A stretch of DNA of 35,259 bases from contig DATKKX010000491.1 in the NCBI GenBank assembly GCA_035542775.1, positions 1 through 35,259 on the forward strand, in the 5' to 3' direction. The position numbers and the translations under genes are program-made. The number at the start of each line of letters is the position of its first letter. Position 1 is the stretch's first letter. The notes beneath the pieces are model-generated. The model saw only the letters and a program-made list of their open reading frames with translations, did no database searches and had not been told where the DNA came from. This DNA comes from DATKKX01 sp035542775 (GTDB taxonomy: Bacteria; Planctomycetota; Phycisphaerae; UBA1845; UTPLA1). Positions 31,515 through 35,259 of this stretch are shown here, one piece after another.

Positions 31515-33944
31515 ATGGGTCCGCTCTCCCCCCATAACGATGCGGAGCCCGATCCGCGGATTACGTCGCTGGTGAACGAGTTCTTCGACCGCCGCCAGAC
31601 CGGGGAAGACCTCACCCCGGAGCAATTCGCTGCCGAGCACCCCGAGGTCGCGGAGCGGCTTGGCATTCATCTAGGCGGCTTGCCATTAATCGACCAGGCT
31701 TGTCTGTCGGGCGATCAACCCGCCGGAGGGGAAGGCACGACACCGCGGCCTGGTTGGCCCGAAGTGAAAGGCTATCGCCTCCTGGAGGAAATCGGCCGCG
31801 GCGGCATGGGCGTGGCCTACAAAGCCTTTCAACTCTCTACTAAACGGGTCGTGGCCCTCAAGCTTACGCTTGCCGGCCCATTCGCTTCCACCGCCGCGAG
31901 GCGACGCTTCGACCGCGAGGTCGAGTTGGCGGCCCGGCTTCAGCACCCTGGTATCGTCCGCGTGCTGGAGGGTGGAGAAGCGACCGGACAGCCTTACTAC
32001 TCGATGGACCTCATTGAGGGTACGCGGCTCGATCGGTACGTTTTGTCCAAGCGGCCCGGCTGCGGAGCCGTGCTCGCGCTTTTCATCGAGCTCTGTGAGG
32101 CGGTGGAATACGCTCATGGACATGGCGTGATTCATCGCGACCTCAAACCAGCGAACGTCCTGGTCGACGCCGAGGGTCGGCCACACATTCTGGATTTCGG
32201 TCTGGCCAAGGCGGTTGGGGAGGTTGAGGTCGATGGCGTCTCCGCCTGCGTTTCTTCCCCGGGACAGGTCCTGGGCACACTTTTCTACCTTGCGCCGGAA
32301 CAGGCAGCCGGCGAGTTGTCCGCGATCGACGGCCGTACGGATGTCTATGCCTTGGGTCTCATGCTCTACGAAGCTCTGACCGGTTCGCTGCCGCTGGACA
32401 CCGCCGGTCGGCCCTCGGACATCATCCAGCGAATCCTCGAGGTTCCGCCAATCACCCCGCGTACGCGATCACCGCACATCGACGCTGATCTGGAAGCCAT
32501 CTTGCTCAAGACCATCGAGAAGGAGAAGACCCGTCGATACCAGTCCGCACGGGAACTCGCCGATGACCTGAAACGCTACCTGAGGGGAGAACCGATACTG
32601 GCTCGGAGGCCGAGCCGGCTCTACGTGCTGGGCAAACGTTTGCGCAGACACCGGGTTGTGACTTGTATGGTCGCCACAGTACTTGTACTTGTGCTGGCGG
32701 CGTGGGGCATCGGTGTCTGGCTGGAGAGGCGGGATGTCGAGCAGGCTCGCTTCACCCTGTTGGACTCCCAGCGGGCAGTTGAAGCCGGCAAGGGCAAGGC
32801 CAGCGGGTACCAGGGCTCCGTGCAGAAGGTCTTCGGAGATCATCCGGAACTCCCGGAGGCCACCCTGGTGCGGGCCCAGGTTGAATTCCGCGACCCGACG
32901 ACCGCTGATGCGGCGATGGTCTTCCTGGAGCGATGCTTACGCATCAATCCCGAACAACCGATGGTTCGGCTTCTCTTGGCTGAGATGTACCGGACCAGCG
33001 GGAAACCAGCCATGGTGGATGGCCTCGACGTCCCGGCAGAGGCCGACCTGCCGGACACGGCAGAAATGTGGTATGTGCGGTCTTTTGCCACCCTTGACAC
33101 CCAGAAGGCACTGCGGTGTGCAGAATGTGCCGTACAGCGGGATCCGGGGCACAGGCTGGCGTGGGAGCGGCTGACCTACCTGCGGCTCCTGATCGGAGAC
33201 TTCGATGGAGCGCTCCAGGGGACCGATCGCCTGATTCAGCTTGGCGGGAAGTCGCGAGAGTGGATCATACTCCGCGGGCATGTTCTCGCCCGGCAAGGCC
33301 GACTGGGAGAAGCCGTTGCCGACTACACTCGCGCGGACGCCTACCTGTTCCGAGCACACGCCTACCGGCGACTCCGGAGGTACGCCGAAGCGGTCGACGA
33401 CTACACGCGTTGCCTGTCGCTCGAACCGATCTCGAGCGGCCCCAACGTCTGGGCCCATTACCAGCGGGCAACGCCGCTGTGGATACTGGGCCGCACCGAC
33501 GAAGCCTTGGCCGACTACCGGCAGGTCCGCAGTGTCCTGGGACACCCGTTTTATGGAGATGCGCGGGAGTTCATCATCCTGTGCGACGTGGGCCGCCAGC
33601 AGGAAGCTGAGGAGGGGCTTGCCGCCTCACTGGAAGCGGCACCGGATCCGTGGCTCGCGCAGATCTTCCGCTGCCTGGCGGGTAATGTCACCCCTGAGGA
33701 TCTGGTCGCACAGGCGACGGCTAATGGCGGCCTCAAAAAGCAGTGCGAGGCATACTACTATGCCGGAGAAGCCTGTCGCCTCGCCGGCCGGCAGCCCGAG
33801 GCTCGGCGGTTTTTCGCCGCCTGCGTAGAGACGGGGCTCATCTACGACCCGGACGTTGGCCAGGAAACGCCCATGAACGAATACGAGCTCGCCCAGTGGC
33901 GGCTGGAGTCTCTGGCGGCCGACAGTCCACCCTCTCAACCGTGA
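31515..33944 (+). CDS. Membrane Ser/Thr protein kinase with TPR-type sensor region
   Basis: 809 residues. The short N-terminal segment contains DLTPEQFAAEHPEVAERL, a motif often seen ahead of planctomycete kinases. The Hanks-type kinase domain spans about 85-350: glycine loop GRGGMG (from 94), ATP lysine Lys116 in VALKL, catalytic HRDLKPAN (His207, Asp209), DFGLA (Asp227) and APEQ. All catalytic residues are present, so it should be active. One membrane helix (about 381-404, VATVLVLVLAAWGIGVWL) follows. The outer 400 residues are helical repeats of TPR type with units such as AVADYTRADAYLFRAHAYRR and AVDDYTRCLSLEP. The TPR region may sense or bind an envelope partner. It is divergent from the ECF sigma factor gene, its probable regulatory target. 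Confidence 0.92.
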   Translation: MGPLSPHNDAEPDPRITSLVNEFFDRRQTGEDLTPEQFAAEHPEVAERLGIHLGGLPLIDQACLSGDQPAGGEGTTPRPGWPEVKGYRLLEEIGRGGMGVAYKAFQLSTKRVVALKLTLAGPFASTAARRRFDREVELAARLQHPGIVRVLEGGEATGQPYYSMDLIEGTRLDRYVLSKRPGCGAVLALFIELCEAVEYAHGHGVIHRDLKPANVLVDAEGRPHILDFGLAKAVGEVEVDGVSACVSSPGQVLGTLFYLAPEQAAGELSAIDGRTDVYALGLMLYEALTGSLPLDTAGRPSDIIQRILEVPPITPRTRSPHIDADLEAILLKTIEKEKTRRYQSARELADDLKRYLRGEPILARRPSRLYVLGKRLRRHRVVTCMVATVLVLVLAAWGIGVWLERRDVEQARFTLLDSQRAVEAGKGKASGYQGSVQKVFGDHPELPEATLVRAQVEFRDPTTADAAMVFLERCLRINPEQPMVRLLLAEMYRTSGKPAMVDGLDVPAEADLPDTAEMWYVRSFATLDTQKALRCAECAVQRDPGHRLAWERLTYLRLLIGDFDGALQGTDRLIQLGGKSREWIILRGHVLARQGRLGEAVADYTRADAYLFRAHAYRRLRRYAEAVDDYTRCLSLEPISSGPNVWAHYQRATPLWILGRTDEALADYRQVRSVLGHPFYGDAREFIILCDVGRQQEAEEGLAASLEAAPDPWLAQIFRCLAGNVTPEDLVAQATANGGLKKQCEAYYYAGEACRLAGRQPEARRFFAACVETGLIYDPDVGQETPMNEYELAQWRLESLAADSPPSQP

Positions 33945-34052
33945 AAAAACGAAAGAAGGCGCGTCGTCTAAGGCTCCCGTTCTCGATTCGTACCCTGACG
34001 AGTGATCTTGCCCTTGACAGGGCGCGGGGAGGCCGCAGCCGAAGGGCTCCGT

Positions 34053-34086
34053 GGCTCGTGAGGGAGGGCGAGGCTCCTGCCGAGCC
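34053..34086. repeat. REP-like inverted repeat
   Basis: GGCTCG (34053-34058) and CGAGCC (34081-34086) bracket GAGGGAGGGCGAGGCTCCTG; an inner GGCTC-CTGCC-GAGCC hairpin is also possible. Read in frame it encodes REGEAPAEP, a string I remember as a recurrent intergenic repeat of planctomycete genomes. It lies between the kinase gene and the small secreted peptide. Confidence 0.5.
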
Positions 34087-34208
34087 GTGGCGTCGCTCCT
34101 GAACCTGCCCGACGCCTGCCCGCCGTGGCGGACGACTGACGTGAGGCGCGAGGAGATGCTCGCGGCCCAAGAAGAAATCGAGGTGTTTCGCGGAGGGGGA
34201 TTCAAAAC

Positions 34209-34352
34209 ATGAAACCACTCGTTCTCAAATCGGCAGCGGGAGCCTTGTTGCTCACCTGGCAAGCCGGTGCGACGCAGCTATCGTTCATCCTGGACTACCA
34301 TTACGAAGCCGATTCGGGCACACACGATCCATATATGAGGAATCAGCCATGA
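34209..34352 (+). pseudogene. 47-residue secreted peptide, probably a truncated N-terminus
   Basis: ATG 34209 is preceded by GGAGGGGGATTC, a fair ribosome site. The product opens with a signal-peptide-like segment (MKPLVLKSAAGALLLTWQAG) and then reads LSFILDYHYEADSGTHDPYM before stopping. That second part resembles the conserved start of longer planctomycete secreted proteins, where an L/I-x-F-x-DY-x-Y stretch is followed by a D-P segment. It is therefore likely the broken beginning of such a gene, though a genuine small secreted peptide is possible. Its TGA overlaps the next ATG as ATGA, so it could couple translation to the next gene. Confidence 0.4.
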
Positions 34353-35259
34353 AAACCAATTCTTCCATCCGCGTTTCCTGGAAACTCGTAGTTCTGTTTG
34401 CGGGAGTCAGCCTACTCAACATCCCGGCGGTCTTCGCGGACGACCCAGCCGAACCTCGCGGCTCGCTGGATGACGCCACCGTTTTCTACCCGCCTTACAG
34501 CAACTGCCAGAGTTGGGGAGCCAGCGGGTGCATAGGCGAAGAAGCGCATGACTGCAGCGCGGCATCGGGGGCGATCGGCGTCTATGCGGCGGGCTTTGGT
34601 GGGGCCGGCACCAGCGAAGCGACTCAACAGATCAGCTTGTCTACCGGCAGACGAAAAGTCGTGACGGTGGATGCTGCGATCACCCTTATGCACGCGGCCG
34701 GGAGTGTGGTCGCGGGCTGGGGAGGCACCTACACAACCTGGCATCTTGACAGCCTCCCCGACGATCACAAGGAGACCCTTGATGCCTGGATCAACTGGGA
34801 GATCGTGGCCACCAAGCTCCTGGGCCTGCTGGTAGACCTCGGGGTCCCCGTGGCGCCGGATGCGGACGCCGAGGCTCTGGTCGAGAACGCCCACTTGATA
34901 CTGGCCGCCCAAGAGCTCCTCAATGAGTTGGACAAGATGAAGGCGTCGGGCCACGCAGCGACCAGACATGTGACGTTTTCCTTTACGGCCGAGCCTAACG
35001 AGTCTCATGAGCTACAGGTAGGCGTGCGGGCCAGCGCGCTCGGATTGTGGCTTGGTTCGGCTTATGCTTTAGCCTTCGGCCAGGTCGAATCAATTACCGT
35101 GCACGGCATCGCCCCCCCCGACACGCCTTACGTCGACGCCCCTCCATGGGGGTACGCCGGCGCCCCTTATGACTTCAGCGCTACCGCCTCAGATGTCAAC
35201 GATGACGATGTTAAATACGAGTTCGACTGGGGTGATGGCACCCCCGACACCTACTCCGC
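34349..35259 (+). CDS. Secreted protein entering a PKD-like domain (runs off the right edge)
   Basis: 303 residues are visible from ATG 34349. A signal peptide (WKLVVLFAGVSLLNIPAVFA, about 11-30) ends in AxA. Residues about 40-245 form an unrecognised extracellular region with a pair of Cys-containing turns (NCQSWGASGCIGEEAHDCSA) and later helices. From about 258 the chain enters a PKD/Ig-like domain: PPWGYAGAPYDFSATASDVN followed by YEFDWGDGTPDTYS, where W-G-D-G-T is the PKD signature. The window ends inside this domain, so more repeats or a sorting signal may follow. PKD domains occur in surface proteins and secreted hydrolases for binding. It overlaps the upstream small peptide by four bases. 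Confidence 0.8.
   Translation, partial: MKTNSSIRVSWKLVVLFAGVSLLNIPAVFADDPAEPRGSLDDATVFYPPYSNCQSWGASGCIGEEAHDCSAASGAIGVYAAGFGGAGTSEATQQISLSTGRRKVVTVDAAITLMHAAGSVVAGWGGTYTTWHLDSLPDDHKETLDAWINWEIVATKLLGLLVDLGVPVAPDADAEALVENAHLILAAQELLNELDKMKASGHAATRHVTFSFTAEPNESHELQVGVRASALGLWLGSAYALAFGQVESITVHGIAPPDTPYVDAPPWGYAGAPYDFSATASDVNDDDVKYEFDWGDGTPDTYS

Overview
The window looks like a chromosomal segment from a GC-rich planctomycete, most likely near the class Phycisphaerae. This is inferred from gene content, since no rRNA or complete tRNA is present. Pointers are an ECF sigma factor divergent from a Ser/Thr kinase with TPR-type repeats, a secreted protein made of repeated 'GACC' cysteine modules, a membrane protein ending in a CxxC/CPECG zinc ribbon, a DUF2617-like protein, and scattered REP-like inverted repeats. 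No plasmid, prophage or CRISPR hallmark is visible. Genes lie on both strands in short operons or alone.

Left third (1-13.9 kb): the left edge cuts a CapD/WbpM-type polysaccharide gene on the minus strand, preceded by a secreted TPR-like protein. On the plus strand a membrane histidine kinase is translationally coupled to a membrane-anchored SGNH hydrolase. A UVR-motif protein and the seven-module cysteine-rich secreted protein follow. Then come a methyltransferase, a MazG-like nucleotide pyrophosphohydrolase, a PhzF-like isomerase paired with a zinc-ribbon methyltransferase (minus), an M42-type peptidase, and a DMT/EamA transporter convergent with it.

Middle (13.9-27.7 kb): core metabolism dominates, with malate dehydrogenase, quinolinate synthase (NadA) and the homodimeric pyruvate dehydrogenase E1 (AceE). 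AceE is divergent from an OFA-type major facilitator transporter that could carry a small carboxylate. Among these lie a DUF2617-like protein, a membrane-anchored alkaline-phosphatase-superfamily protein, a J-domain/zinc-ribbon/membrane protein, a periplasmic LTxxQ-like protein with a Pro-Gly-Gln tail, and an M48 membrane metalloprotease.

Right part (27.7-35.3 kb): a 1.77-kb stretch without a convincing protein gene separates the housekeeping region from an accessory-looking block. It holds a possible mobile-gene remnant and a promoter - hairpin - intrinsic terminator cassette that looks like a small RNA gene. It is followed by a DUF5677-like gene, then a regulatory locus of a small conserved-looking protein, an ECF sigma factor and a divergent Ser/Thr kinase. 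The right edge holds a truncated secreted peptide coupled to a secreted protein that enters a PKD-like domain and runs off the window.

The strongest candidates for something undescribed are the small RNA cassette at 28876-28984, the seven-module GACC protein, the ECF/kinase locus with its small partner, and a hairpin plus 25-codon ORF at 24575-24716. All functional statements come from reading the sequence and recalled family knowledge; no database search was run.
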